In this document: positions 54,928 through 64,000 of the stretch, piece after piece
Layout: each line of letters starts with the position of its first letter
Position numbering within the stretch: position 1 is the stretch's first letter
Assembly (NCBI GenBank): GCA_021234155.1
Contig: JAJEKV010000034.1
Location: 5,470,028 to 5,534,027, forward strand
Origin: Isoetes taiwanensis
Lineage: Eukaryota; Streptophyta; Lycopodiopsida; Isoetales; Isoetaceae
Reading direction: 5' to 3'
DNA length: 64,000 nt
Program-made: the position numbers and the translations under genes
Notes under the pieces: generated by a model
The model's database searches: none
Seen by the model: the letters and a program-made list of their open reading frames with translations, nothing else
Told to the model about the DNA's origin: nothing

Positions 54928-56479
54928 CTATTCTTGATAACGCCGGTAGGATGGACTATCCTCTAGGAATTCCTTCACTTGGGCTGTTCCCACTGAATGA
55001 CCCAAGTTCCTAAGGACGTTGACTGAAGATCCACCCTGCAAAGCTCTCGCCAAGTCTTCGACTCTGCGGTCGGAGGTATAAGCTGCGGTCACCGCCAGTC
55101 TTCCCTGCCGCCTGTAGGGTATGGCGAAGTCGAAAACATCGAGTGCTACGGCTCTCTTCACCAGGATGGCATACTCGGTGTTGAGGGGTAGCCGAGCATG
55201 CCGGCCAAATCCTGAGAGCGCGATTAGCATCGACACTTCTTCTTCGCCCCTGGGGGTGAATTTGCGGTGAATTACCGCTATTCTTCCGTCCATCAGCAGG
55301 GGAAGGTAATACCATAGCGACACATGGATTTTGCGTGGCCAATCCTCGGCTGCTTTCGGTATCCAGCTACGTAATGCGCGCGCCAAAATCATCAACCTCC
55401 ACCGTGGTGAGCTCCACCGTAGTCCACATTCGTTCTTTGAAGCTCTCCTGAGATCGAACTCGCCTCTTCTCTCCCGGGGAGGTGTTGCCGAAGAGCTTGC
55501 CGTTAAGATGTTTGATGTCGCGTGGCGAATCCCCATCTGTTCCTGTAGAGCAAGGAACTCTTCCTCCGTCGGTAGTTGGTCTGCGGCACAGTGCGCCTCC
55601 ATAATGCGCCGATCTTTGCTTTGGAGGCTTGGATATCGGAGGTCGACTCCCCCGTGTAAGTGTCGGCTTCCCTTACTTGGAGTGGGAAGTCAGAGGTTCC
55701 TCGGACGATGAAGTCGTCCAGATCCGTTCTTCGGAGTTGGTGCAGCAACTCTTCGGATCGATATTCCCTTTCCCCCACTTTCAGGAGGTTTTGGATGTCG
55801 CTTAGGAGCAAAAATTCTTCGCCTTCGACAATGATGGGGGCTAGGCTTGTAATGCCGAGCCCAAGGGGTGGCGCGATTCTAAGAGTTTGCCGGCTTCTTT
55901 CGAAGTCTTGCCACCCTTGTTTTGCATGTCGCCGCTCTTCCGACGGGTCGAGTTCGACGTAGTCTTCCTCCTCTTGATTCCTCTTCTTCCGAGTCTTCTT
56001 CTTTTCCTTCACGCTCTGTCAGATTATTGCGTAAGGAGCCGTTGTTCGCTGCTATGGCTAATGGGTCCACGTCCATGGGGAATGGAGGTTTCTCCCACGG
56101 TGTTTTTATTACGATGGGTAAGAAAAATTGCCAAGGCGGTGTTGAAAGAGAAGTATTTGGTCCCTATTGGCGGTTAGGACCATTGGCTCGAGTGCTTTGC
56201 GCCTTGTTTGTGAGGTACTTGGCAATGTTTGGAACATCGCCCTAAAAGGCGCTGCGAGGGATTGCCTAGGAACAAAGTAACCCACGCAAAGGTGGGAGCT
56301 GCACTAGAGATGGCTCTACCCTAGCTTGGAATTCAGACGGGACTCTGGCGTATGGGTGGGGTTGCGTGCAAAGTTGCTTGGACATCTACCTCCTTAGGAA
56401 GACATGGAAAATTTCATCGATGTCGGCCTCGGAACATGGCTTTGGCTACTGTACCATCCAAGGAAATCGAGGTTGCCAT
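54928..56479 (-). pseudogene. Element 2 copy of ORFX (frameshifted)
   Basis: I place the start at the ATG at 56479 because the upstream leader and TATA box (56591-56602) match those of element 1. The N-terminal third is scrambled by frameshifts. The piece at 55503-56012 has GITSLAPIIVEGEEFLLLSD and GESTSDI. The piece at 54928-55602 has WYYLPLLMDGRIAVIHRKF, TPRGEEEVSMLIALSGFG, RAVALDVFDFA and VLRNLG. These align in order with element 1. No known domain is recognised. It shows that ORFX is an inherited family gene. Confidence 0.75.
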
Positions 56480-56590
56480 GAGTTCAATGCGGAAGAGAGT
56501 AGCAAATGGTTGCAAGAGCGCCTCAGGGAGTTGGAAAATCGGCTAAGAGAGCAGGAGCAAACTTGTAGGGTGCTACGTGTAAAATGAGGG

Positions 56591-56602
56591 ACTTATTTAT
56601 AG
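56591..56602 (-). promoter_or_regulatory. TATA box of element 2 ORFX
   Basis: It reads CTATAAATAAGT on the minus strand, about 112-120 bp before the ORFX ATG at 56479, the same distance as in element 1. Confidence 0.6.
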
Positions 56603-56790
56603 AAAAGAGGAAAACCCTAATTTTTGAGGGACATGGGAAATTCTTCGGGTTGGGTGTTTGTAGTCTATACTGAGGTCAAAATGGGAATTTGAAGACTAGT
56701 TCAAGTGTTAGAGCATGGCTGGATTACTGAAAGATGCTATACAACAGGTTGAAGATCATTTTGGCAGTTCTGGTGAAGAAATGGTAGGAG

Positions 56791-56857
56791 GTCTCACAGC
56801 TTGCGCCTCGCTCAAAAACTAAAGTTTAGTTTCTAGTCCAGGCGCGAGCTGTGAGAC
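56791..56857. repeat. Interrupted palindrome a (element 2, before ORFX)
   Basis: The arms GTCTCACAGCTTGCGCCT and AGGCGCGAGCTGTGAGAC pair with one mismatch. The loop holds a second palindrome, AAACTAAAGTTTAGTTT. It is exactly 201 bp from the copy at 56992. Confidence 0.88.
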
Positions 56858-56991
56858 ATCAGTCCCATTTTGATCAAAACATGTCCAATTTAGGTGAACT
56901 AAAGGTGTAAGGATGATGGCCTCATCAAATCAGGTAGAATTGACCCCTTATTTGGTCAATTTGGAGCTGTTTTGGGCAAGTTTTGGGCAAG

Positions 56992-57058
56992 GTCTCACAG
57001 TTTGCGCCTCGCTCAATAACTAAAGTTTAGTTCTTCGACCAGGCGCGAGCTGTGAGAC
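56992..57058. repeat. Interrupted palindrome b (element 2, before ORFX)
   Basis: The same structure as at 56791, with arms GTCTCACAGTTTGCGCCT and AGGCGCGAGCTGTGAGAC and the inner ACTAAAGTTTAGT. Confidence 0.88.
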
Positions 57059-57202
57059 ATCACGCCTTTCGGTCTGCAATTGTCCTATTTTGCTGAAATA
57101 AAAGCTAAAACCTGCTAACTCGTCCTAATTAGTCAAGTTCAGGCAACTAAAGTACACAAAATTGTTCCATTTTACAAAATTTTCAATTATTTACAAAAGG
57201 TT

Positions 57203-58460
57203 CTAAGGGCGTTCTCCCTTAATGCGTCTAGCAAGATACATGTCTTGCCTCATAAGGGTTACTCGTTTGGCATGGACAGTGCAAGATGTTGAGTCTTCAA
57301 AATGTTGCACTATAAACTGCTCAGCCGCTTCTTGCAGTGCCAGCAGCATTTCATCTGTGACCCTAAAGTCAGTCCTGAAATCCTGCATTACCTCTCTAAC
57401 TAGCCGAGCAAAGGGGGCACGGGGAATCAGGAAGCCGTAGCTGCGCTGGAAGTGCCAAATCTCCCGTAGTGCTCTTTGCTCGAGCTGCTTCTTAGTGAGC
57501 TTCTTCTGGGAAGGCTTTTTCGGGACCTTGGGCTTTTGGTGGGGGGGTCGAGGGTTCTGGCCGCTTTGTGGGGTGACCCCGCCGATGGGACCACTGTTCT
57601 CACGGTAGTAGGAGTTGTATGCCTCCCACTCCTTCATATAGGCCTCGTGGTCCCGCATCTTTAATTTCGTAGATTTTGATGGGGTTGGTGGCGTAAGACT
57701 CTCGAGGCGGTGGGTTGCTTCTTCTGTCCCATTTCGGGTAAGGAGGGGGCTTCTTCAGTGTGTCTCTTTGCTCCTCCCTCGGGTGCTATCTGCTTTCGGT
57801 CACCACACGCTCAGCGGTCCGGGGGTTTGGAGGAGCCTGCTCCCTCAGTGTTGGGATTATGATCTCCGTCAGAATCGTCCAGGGAGGCGGGGGCTGATCA
57901 GGTGGTCGTTCGGTTATCACTATCTTAGGATTGGGCGTTTTCTTTAGCTTCCTTTTGGGCTGCTCCACGGCTTTGCCCTTCTTCTTCTTCAGTTCCTCGG
58001 CCGCTTTTGCCTCCTCCTCTTCTCTCTTCCTCTTCTTTTGTTCCCTTTTTCTTTCTCGGCGTTCATATTTCCTGATGAAAGCAGCGAGGTCTGCTTCCTC
58101 TGCCGGCTCGAGCCTCATTTCGCTCTGCTCTTCTTTGCTCCCTCGCTTCTTTTTCTCGAATCGGGGCCGACTTGTTCTTCAATGGTCGGCTCTGGCGTCG
58201 GCATCCTCTGTTCCTCTCGGGCCTTGGTTCTCTTTTCCCTCTGCGCTCCCTCCTCCTCTTCCTCAATCACTTCCGTCCCTGCTTCTGAGTGTACTTCTTC
58301 CTCTTGATTGTGCTCGTTCGAAGGTTCTCCCTCACTCGAAGAAGATTGCAGATTAGAGTTGAGGGCTCTGAAGCATATCGCCCGGATCGTCTTGGCGTCT
58401 TGGCTGTTGATCGCTTCGCTGGGCGGGCTTTCCTTGCGATGCCGCTTGGGTAGGTGCCAT
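57203..58460 (-). pseudogene. Element 2 copy of the histone H3-like gene (frameshifted)
   Basis: I place the start at the ATG at 58460 (MAPTQAASQGKPAQR), after a matching leader; the tail only faintly resembles H3. Charged pieces follow at 58115-58360 and 57786-58118. The last 151 codons (57203-57658) are open and end in an H3 fold: [59 protein letters not shown] and LARRIKGERP. HFQ, LIPRAPF and VTLMR are CENH3-like, while the GERP end and loop-1 length are like canonical H3. The fold outlasts the linker and tail, which suggests it is the most constrained part. Confidence 0.85.
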
Positions 58461-58560
58461 GTTTGACGGATCGTCAATCGGATCTCGGGTGCCAAAGATC
58501 GCCTTAGGGAGCGAGAGCTGGTTTCTAAGGCGGGAATGTTCAAATGAGGGGGGCCTACTT

Positions 58561-58570
58561 CTATTTATAG
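58561..58570 (-). promoter_or_regulatory. TATA box of the element 2 H3-like gene
   Basis: CTATAAATAG on the minus strand is a near-ideal plant TATA box about 100 bp before the ATG at 58460. Confidence 0.65.
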
Positions 58571-58671
58571 CCTGGTAAATTTTAGGTCAAAATTTAAGTT
58601 GCTCTATTTAGCCTGCTAAGGTACCTATTTAATTAAAACTTACACTTATTTCAGACTTTTTCTACTTATTG

Positions 58672-58738
58672 GTCTCACAGGTCGCGCCTCGCTCAAAAAT
58701 TAAAGTTTAGTTTTTAGACCAGGCGCGAGCTGTGAGAT
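58672..58738. repeat. Interrupted palindrome c (element 2, before the H3-like gene)
   Basis: The arms GTCTCACAGGTCGCGCCT and AGGCGCGAGCTGTGAGAT surround an AAATTAAAGTTTAGTTT loop. It lies about 100 bp upstream of the TATA box. Confidence 0.88.
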
Positions 58739-58861
58739 CTCACACATCTTTAAGTAATTTAAGTAATTAAAACATGCTATTCTAATTAATTCCTATCTTA
58801 GAATTAGCCTTACCACCTTAGTTTTCTCAAATTTGTCATGTTTGAGTGACCTTGGCTCGAT

Positions 58862-58928
58862 GTCTCACAGCTTGCGCCTCGCTCAAAAACTAAAGTTTAG
58901 TTCTTTGCCCAGGCGCGAGCTGTGAGAC
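58862..58928. repeat. Interrupted palindrome d (element 2, before the H3-like gene)
   Basis: The arms GTCTCACAGCTTGCGCCT and AGGCGCGAGCTGTGAGAC, with the same inner palindrome. It is 190 bp from copy c. Confidence 0.88.
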
Positions 58929-59112
58929 CACCTTACTTGGCAAATTTTTGGCTTATTCTTTTTAGTCTTATTAAGTTCCAATTCACTTAACTGTTACTAG
59001 CTTAGCATAACTACCAAAAATGAGAAAAAATTTTCCCACTTTTTGAGGCTTGAAGATCCTATCAAGTTAGTACTACTGGGAGTATGGTCAGTGCTTTGCT
59101 CTTGGTCTCCTA

Positions 59113-59124
59113 GCTCTGATACCA
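59113..59124 (-). other. Primer-binding site of element 2
   Basis: TGGTATCAGAGC on the minus strand, one base after the 5' LTR end, as in element 1. Confidence 0.9.
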
Positions 59125-59125
59125 T

Positions 59126-60622
59126 TGTGACGTCCCCTACTCGTATACGATGCCCGCACCGTATACAAACAGGAGTTCATCCCCCGCACCAGCCCCACAC
59201 TGATACAGGGCCCTCCACATATCACTGTGACCGCCTAGAGTCCACAGTGGGAAGAGTGAAGGGGTCATTTTACCCCGTCTCCCTCAGGGCCTACCTAGCT
59301 GCGGAAGCGTAAACATACACGTCAGTAACATAACATCATATATAACCACCTCGAAGGGTGGCACATCAACATCTGCATAGACAAAGATCAGCACAATACA
59401 AGGAAGTTCCTACCCAAGGCTCAGACTCGGGGGGATGACAAGCTTGGGTCCCGAGTTCAAGGCATGTAATCATGACAATGGATTGGGCTGGCATAAGAAC
59501 ATGGCTTAGGGTTGTCCACTCCATCCGCCCCTCCCGTGCACACTTTGCGTAGTAGGTTGAAAAGTGTTGGGACTGACCAGTGGCCCTCACGGTGCATAGC
59601 CAAAGGGGCTACTCCTGGGTTACATCTCCCCAGGCCCGATGGGGCAGGTAGGGATCACTCCCACCCGAGATCTACATGCTGACCCAAGGTGACTAGAGGG
59701 CCACTGCCCTTATTCGACTTAACCCAATGGAAGGTGAACCCCACCTCACGGGTGTCGAGCCCATGCCATGCCCACACTCAGTGGCAAGCCATTAGACCTA
59801 GTCACTCTGATCCCCGATAGGCCTTACACACCAGAGGGATCGATCAAGGGTCAGGACACGAACCTCGTTATGAGCCAGTCTAGTCCCTTCACCCACAACC
59901 CGGTGGGGCTCTTGTACACAGGCCGAATTCTAGTAATGCACTAAGAGGGACTAGCTAGGAGCATCATTTACTAAGCTTTAAGTCTCTACCCACCCTTCCC
60001 AATACAATGAGTCCACAGAATACAACCATCCATCATATGATCATAAATAATAAGAACTAATCTAATACATAGAGTCAATTCTTTAGTTAGAGTCAATCTC
60101 AGGGTCTGTTGGGCTACTAAGGGCGATTTAATAGGCTAAACCTACTAGTTCGAAGGCTGGAATAAGGCTTAAGCTATTCAATCGACCAAATACCTGATCC
60201 CTGGTTCACTCCTCTTGATCCGAAGGCGTCCATGTCTCGTTACGCGCCGGGATGCGGGTGGGAAGGATGATCTGACAAGCTGGGGCGTGCTGGCAGATCG
60301 TGGGAGTTGGAATTGACTCCTCAGGCGCGTGAATCGGAGCTCAGAAGGTCTGTGGGCGAAAAAGGGAATGTTAGGGTTTGGTGCCTTATGTAGGCTATCG
60401 GTTAGGTTTAGGGTTCCCATGACCCTTTGTCTACCTTTAAGGGTTTAAAGGTCTAAAGGTGCGCGCATTGCTAAGTGTGCGCACCATTGCAAGTTGCCCC
60501 CTAGGGCGTCCTTGCTTGAGTATTCGTCGGCGTACACGTCGCCGACCGATCGGCGGTAATGCAGCGTGGACAAGACAAGATGCGATACGTCCCGAGACCG
60601 TATATCGTACTGGAACGTCACA
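59126..60622 (-). repeat. 5' LTR of element 2
   Basis: About 1.50 kb, TGTGACG to CGTCACA in element orientation. It is the inverted partner of 46764-48277. The region near 60240 and 60525-60600 differs most between the two LTRs. Confidence 0.9.
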
Positions 60623-60627
60623 ATCAA
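60623..60627 (-). repeat. Target-site duplication of element 2 (left copy)
   Basis: ATCAA on the plus strand (TTGAT in element orientation), matching 48278-48282. It lies inside a copy of the repeated exon (ATATTGCTGATTGAT). Confidence 0.85.
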
Positions 60628-61870
60628 TCAGCAATATATCTCTAACAATCTCAAATCCTTCTAGAAAGTCTTTAACATTCATCCACATTTTCGCAGTCTT
60701 CCGAAACTCCAAAAACCTGGCTCATCCTCACATTTGCGCAAACCTAATTAATCAGTCATTAAACATTACATTATATTAGTGACAATGCCATAAAATAAAA
60801 AATTGTAATGCACAAACTTACCTTCACCAATCAAAGCTCATCGAAGAAGTTTTTCTTGTTCGAAATCGTCGGATCTGTCCATCGTATGGCCCAAATTGTA
60901 TGTTGGAGCCTCTAGGTGCCTCCTGTTTCGATTATGGTCATTTATGACTGGGGGTGCTTATGATTTTGAAATATGGAATACATGTTCGCCTAAGGTTTTG
61001 GAAGATGAAATACCAGGACTCTCTCTCATTCTTTTCAATTTTCCATTCTCCTTAAAAGCTTGAATATAATAGTCTAAACCTGCAGAAAAATTAAATAGGT
61101 TAAAACAATTTCAATATTTGAAATAAAAATTATAACTTACAATTTGAATTGTTGGTCTGATCTGTAAGGAAACAATACAGAGACTTGTATAACTCATTCT
61201 TATCCCTAAAGGGATCAATCAGCAATATATCTCTAACAATCTCAAATCCTTCTAAAAAGTCTTTAACATTCATCCACCTTTTCGCAGTCCTCCGAAACTC
61301 CAAAAACCATAATGTGCAGGCATCATTATCAGCAGCCGCCACACTAGAAGGAGCAGGAGCAGCCGTTGAAGGTGGTTTCTGATGCTTCTGTTTTCTGCCA
61401 CGCTGCCCTTTCTTGATTTTTTCATATTAATTGCAAAATCTTTTGAAACTTGTGGACGTTGAAGTGGCATGTTGTCTGGCTCATCTTCACGTTTGCGCAA
61501 ACCTAATTAATCAGTCATTCAACATTACATAATATTAGTGACAATGCCATAAAACAAAAAATTACCTTCACCAATCAAAGCAGAAAAATTAAATAGGTTA
61601 AAATAATTTCAATATTTGAAATAAAAATTATAACTTACAATTTGAATTATTGGTCTAATCTGTAAGGAAACAATACAGAGACTTGTATAACTCATTCTTA
61701 TCCCTAAAGGGATCAATCAGCAATATATCTCTAACAATCTCAAATCCTTCTAAAAAGTCTTTAACATTCATCCACGTTTTCGCAGTCTTCCGAAACTCCA
61801 AAAACCATAATGTACAGGCATCATTACCAGCAGCCGCCACATACACAAGGCCCCCAAAAATGAACTTGTA
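60623..61870 (-). repeat. Other part of the tandem exon array (minus strand)
   Basis: In the minus direction there is an exon copy at about 61850-61640, then an intron-like stretch, the RKREDEPDNMPLQRPQVSKD exon joined to a second array exon (61500-61140), a donor GTAAGT, an acceptor CTGCAG and an exon starting GLDYYIQAFKENGKLKRM (about 61075). After a donor GTAAGT near 60820 and an acceptor-like GATTAATTAG near 60748, a third array exon is cut at 60628 by element 2. It is continuous with 48278-50409 once the inversion is reversed. Confidence 0.7.
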
Positions 61871-64000
61871 TAAAAAATTAGCATAAAAACCAGTATGCAT
61901 GTGGTTTTTTTATACAACAATTTACAACATAAAAAAAAACCACGTGGCATTGCTAGTTTTGCAAAACCAATAATGGTCCATATCATGTTATTTGTACTGA
62001 TTCCAAATTTTATGCTAGTATTTGGAAATCATCATTAGTTTGTAACATTGTTTTTAAGTGTACATTGATTTAGCAAAATCATTGCTAGTTCATATCATGT
62101 TTAACTATATCAATTCTACAATCGTAGAGTAGTTTTTTAATATTATCAATAGTTTAGAAGATGTGTTTTAAGCATCAACTGATTATGGAAAACCATTGCT
62201 AGTCCGTACTATATTTAATTATATGAATTTAGATTTTACAATGGTTTATGGGAATCATCATTAGTTTAGGGAATGGTTTTTCTACGTACATTTTTATCTG
62301 TAGTATTTCTTGACGATGTTTTGGCGGAAGTTCTCTGGTAATTGCAGGTTCGTATCAACACTGCCATGTGCACGAATATTTCTGAAGCCAGTTAAATTTA
62401 TTCGTAAAATTTCTTATATAGCTGAAATTAAACAGTATCCAACTCAATTCCCCTTTTGACAATATCCTGATGTAGGTGCCTAGCGTTTTTTATTGCTCCT
62501 ATACATCAACATGCTTTTAAGATGATCAAAAAAAATTTACCTGGCTTTATGTTCTGCATTTGCATCATTCTAAAGAGCTCCAAGGCTGCAAACCATTCTT
62601 CCTGATGTGCGTATATATCCTGCAAGCCTAGATTTCAAGCTCTGTATAAACATGGAATGGATATTAAAGAAATTTGATTTAAGGTTCTTGGAGCAACACA
62701 CAAATGGTTTAACAGGGAATGTCTGATATTATGATGTCCATTTCATAAAAGAGCATGGAATCATAAACTCACTGCAGATGCAACAACTTTTTGTAAAACA
62801 GATCAAGAACCTTGCCACTTAGGCATGAACGACACAATTTACTTTGTGATCGATTCTGTTAGACCAAGAATGACAAAATTTAGGGTTTATGGATGGATTA
62901 GATATAGCAAGGAAGCAAGAGAAGCTTACCTTTGTATATGTCGTTATCAAAGAAGGAGGAAGGATTCGAGAGAGATATGGCGAGTATGCTTATGGCTTTG
63001 TCCCAACAGGCAACGCTACTGGATTATCATTTGAAACCCTAGTATTATCTGAATGCAAAGAAAGCTCTAAATTTTCCACTTTTCCTGCATAAGAATGGAT
63101 GCTCATATCATCATCAGACCGTACAAATAGAAATGGAACAAAATGTTGCCCATTATTTTGCATTGCTATCCACAACTACTATTGCCCAGAAATGTGAACG
63201 AAGCCTAAACTATAGAGGAAAAAGAAAACACAATTAGAACAACAGGACTAATGGCTTAGCAAGAATTAGAAGCGGAAATCAAAATCTCTGAACCCTAGCT
63301 ACTAGCAAAACCCTAATTCTTACCACAAAACTTTGAGGAATTTGAGATTAGTTTTAAAGAATCCTGTGGAGGTCCATGTGAAAAGCCCAAAAGAAAAACC
63401 AAAAAAAAATGAAGGAGAAGAAGATGTCAAATAGCCAGTGTTCAGAGAAGCCAGCGCAGAAGCAGAGGAGGAAATTGGGAGAAGGGGGGAAAGTAATTTT
63501 CAAGGACTTAATTTCCATGACCGTCCGATGCGAAATTAAGGGATCTAATGGATACAATTCAATTTTGCTGAGGTGGCTTGCTAGGTAGGTAGCCTAGGAA
63601 GCCAGGAAATGTTGTAGCAGGGGTTAGGCAAGCCTGCTAATCATGAAGTGAAAAGTGTAATTTAAAATTAATATTTAAATATAATTATTAGTAAACTAAT
63701 CTAATTAAATATAAATCAATTTAATAGTTCATACAAAACCTTTTCTCGACACGGGGGTCGAGATTCTCCAGGGGCCTAAAGCATTTTTCCAAGGCTCCAA
63801 GTGTCGAGATTCTTGAAGCATTTTTCCACAATCTTTTTAAGCAGGAGCCTAACCCATTAGACCAAAATAGGCCTCTTCCTTTGCTTTGTGGCGAATAAGG
63901 ACAAAAACCAACATACTTCCTCTTCGTGGTTGGTTTTAGCCTACTCGTTGGTTTTAGCCTACTTCCGAAAAACTTAGATTGAAACTCAGTTTATCTTCAA
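61871..64000. other. Mostly unassigned AT-rich DNA
   Basis: Apart from a PPR-like scrap at 62541-62632, I see no supported gene. Open frames at 62825-63175 overlap on both strands and carry no recognisable motif. An A-rich tract lies near 63400. Confidence 0.35.
62541..62632 (-). pseudogene. PPR-repeat exon scrap
   Basis: On the minus strand a short frame reads EEWFAALELFRMMQMQNIKP, the typical second-helix pattern of a plant pentatricopeptide repeat, and then meets a donor-like G-GTAAAT. Only one motif is present, so it is a fragment or an isolated exon. PPR proteins bind organelle RNA. Confidence 0.4.

Larger units (their letters stand above)
52426..60622 (-). mobile_element. Element 2, 5' half (5' LTR to RT)
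   Basis: In its own direction it has the 5' LTR (60622 to 59126), a primer-binding site, two palindromes, the H3-like gene, two more palindromes, ORFX, gag, protease and RT up to GHYEFT at 52426. There the sequence changes to unrelated DNA. The order is the same as in element 1, which confirms that the accessory genes belong to the family. The 3' half is on the plus strand at 43512-48277. Confidence 0.88.

Noticed and set aside
62825-63175. Three overlapping frames on both strands
   Set aside because: No recognisable domain and no supporting splice or promoter pattern.

Overview
This is a repeat-dominated stretch of a land-plant nuclear genome. The evidence is Ty3/gypsy chromoviruses primed by initiator-Met tRNA, an L1-type LINE with an ORF1 like those of plants, a Penelope-like reverse transcriptase of a kind known to me from algae, mosses and ferns, a transposase-like DUF7869 gene, SPT6 and PPR exon fragments, and AT-rich gene-free DNA. 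A fern or another seed-free plant fits best, but that is inference. I see no intact ordinary host gene.

Layout. 1-4000: a broken DUF7869-like gene split by a 370-bp inverted-repeat element. 4000-16000: gene-poor DNA with a long hairpin, minisatellites and diverged short duplications. 16032-29174: a nearly complete Ty3/gypsy chromovirus (element 1). 29800-37300: a decayed Penelope-like element, interrupted by a 3.8-kb segment that carries an SPT6 exon and by a tRNA-derived insertion. 39354-41449: an L1-type LINE with only ORF1. 42155-43500: a LINE reverse transcriptase relic. 43512-48277 (+) and 52426-60622 (-): two halves of a second chromovirus (element 2), separated by an inversion. 48278-50409 (+) and 60623-61870 (-): two halves of a tandem exon array that element 2 had inserted into. 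51308-52319: a 1-kb TRIM-like element. 61900-64000: unassigned DNA with a PPR scrap.

Most interesting result. Both chromoviruses carry two extra genes between the 5' LTR and gag. The first encodes a protein ending in a complete histone H3 fold. In element 1 it also begins with the first residues of the canonical H3 tail, including the positions equivalent to K4 and K9. The second encodes a protein of about 509 residues (ORFX) that I do not recognise. Both are present in the same order in two clearly diverged elements, so they are a stable part of the family. Each accessory gene has a TATA-like box about 90-120 bp before its ATG. Three of the four are also preceded by a pair of roughly 67-bp interrupted palindromes; between the H3 gene and ORFX the two palindromes lie exactly 201 bp apart in both elements. 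Gag follows a conserved splice-acceptor-like site. Pol ends in a chromodomain. The element therefore seems to encode both a histone-like protein and a chromatin reader.

Element 1 has intact H3-like, ORFX and gag-protease frames and a pol broken by an 11-bp RT deletion and later frameshifts. Element 2 is more decayed. Matching TTGAT target duplications at 48278-48282 and 60623-60627 show that its two halves came from one insertion.
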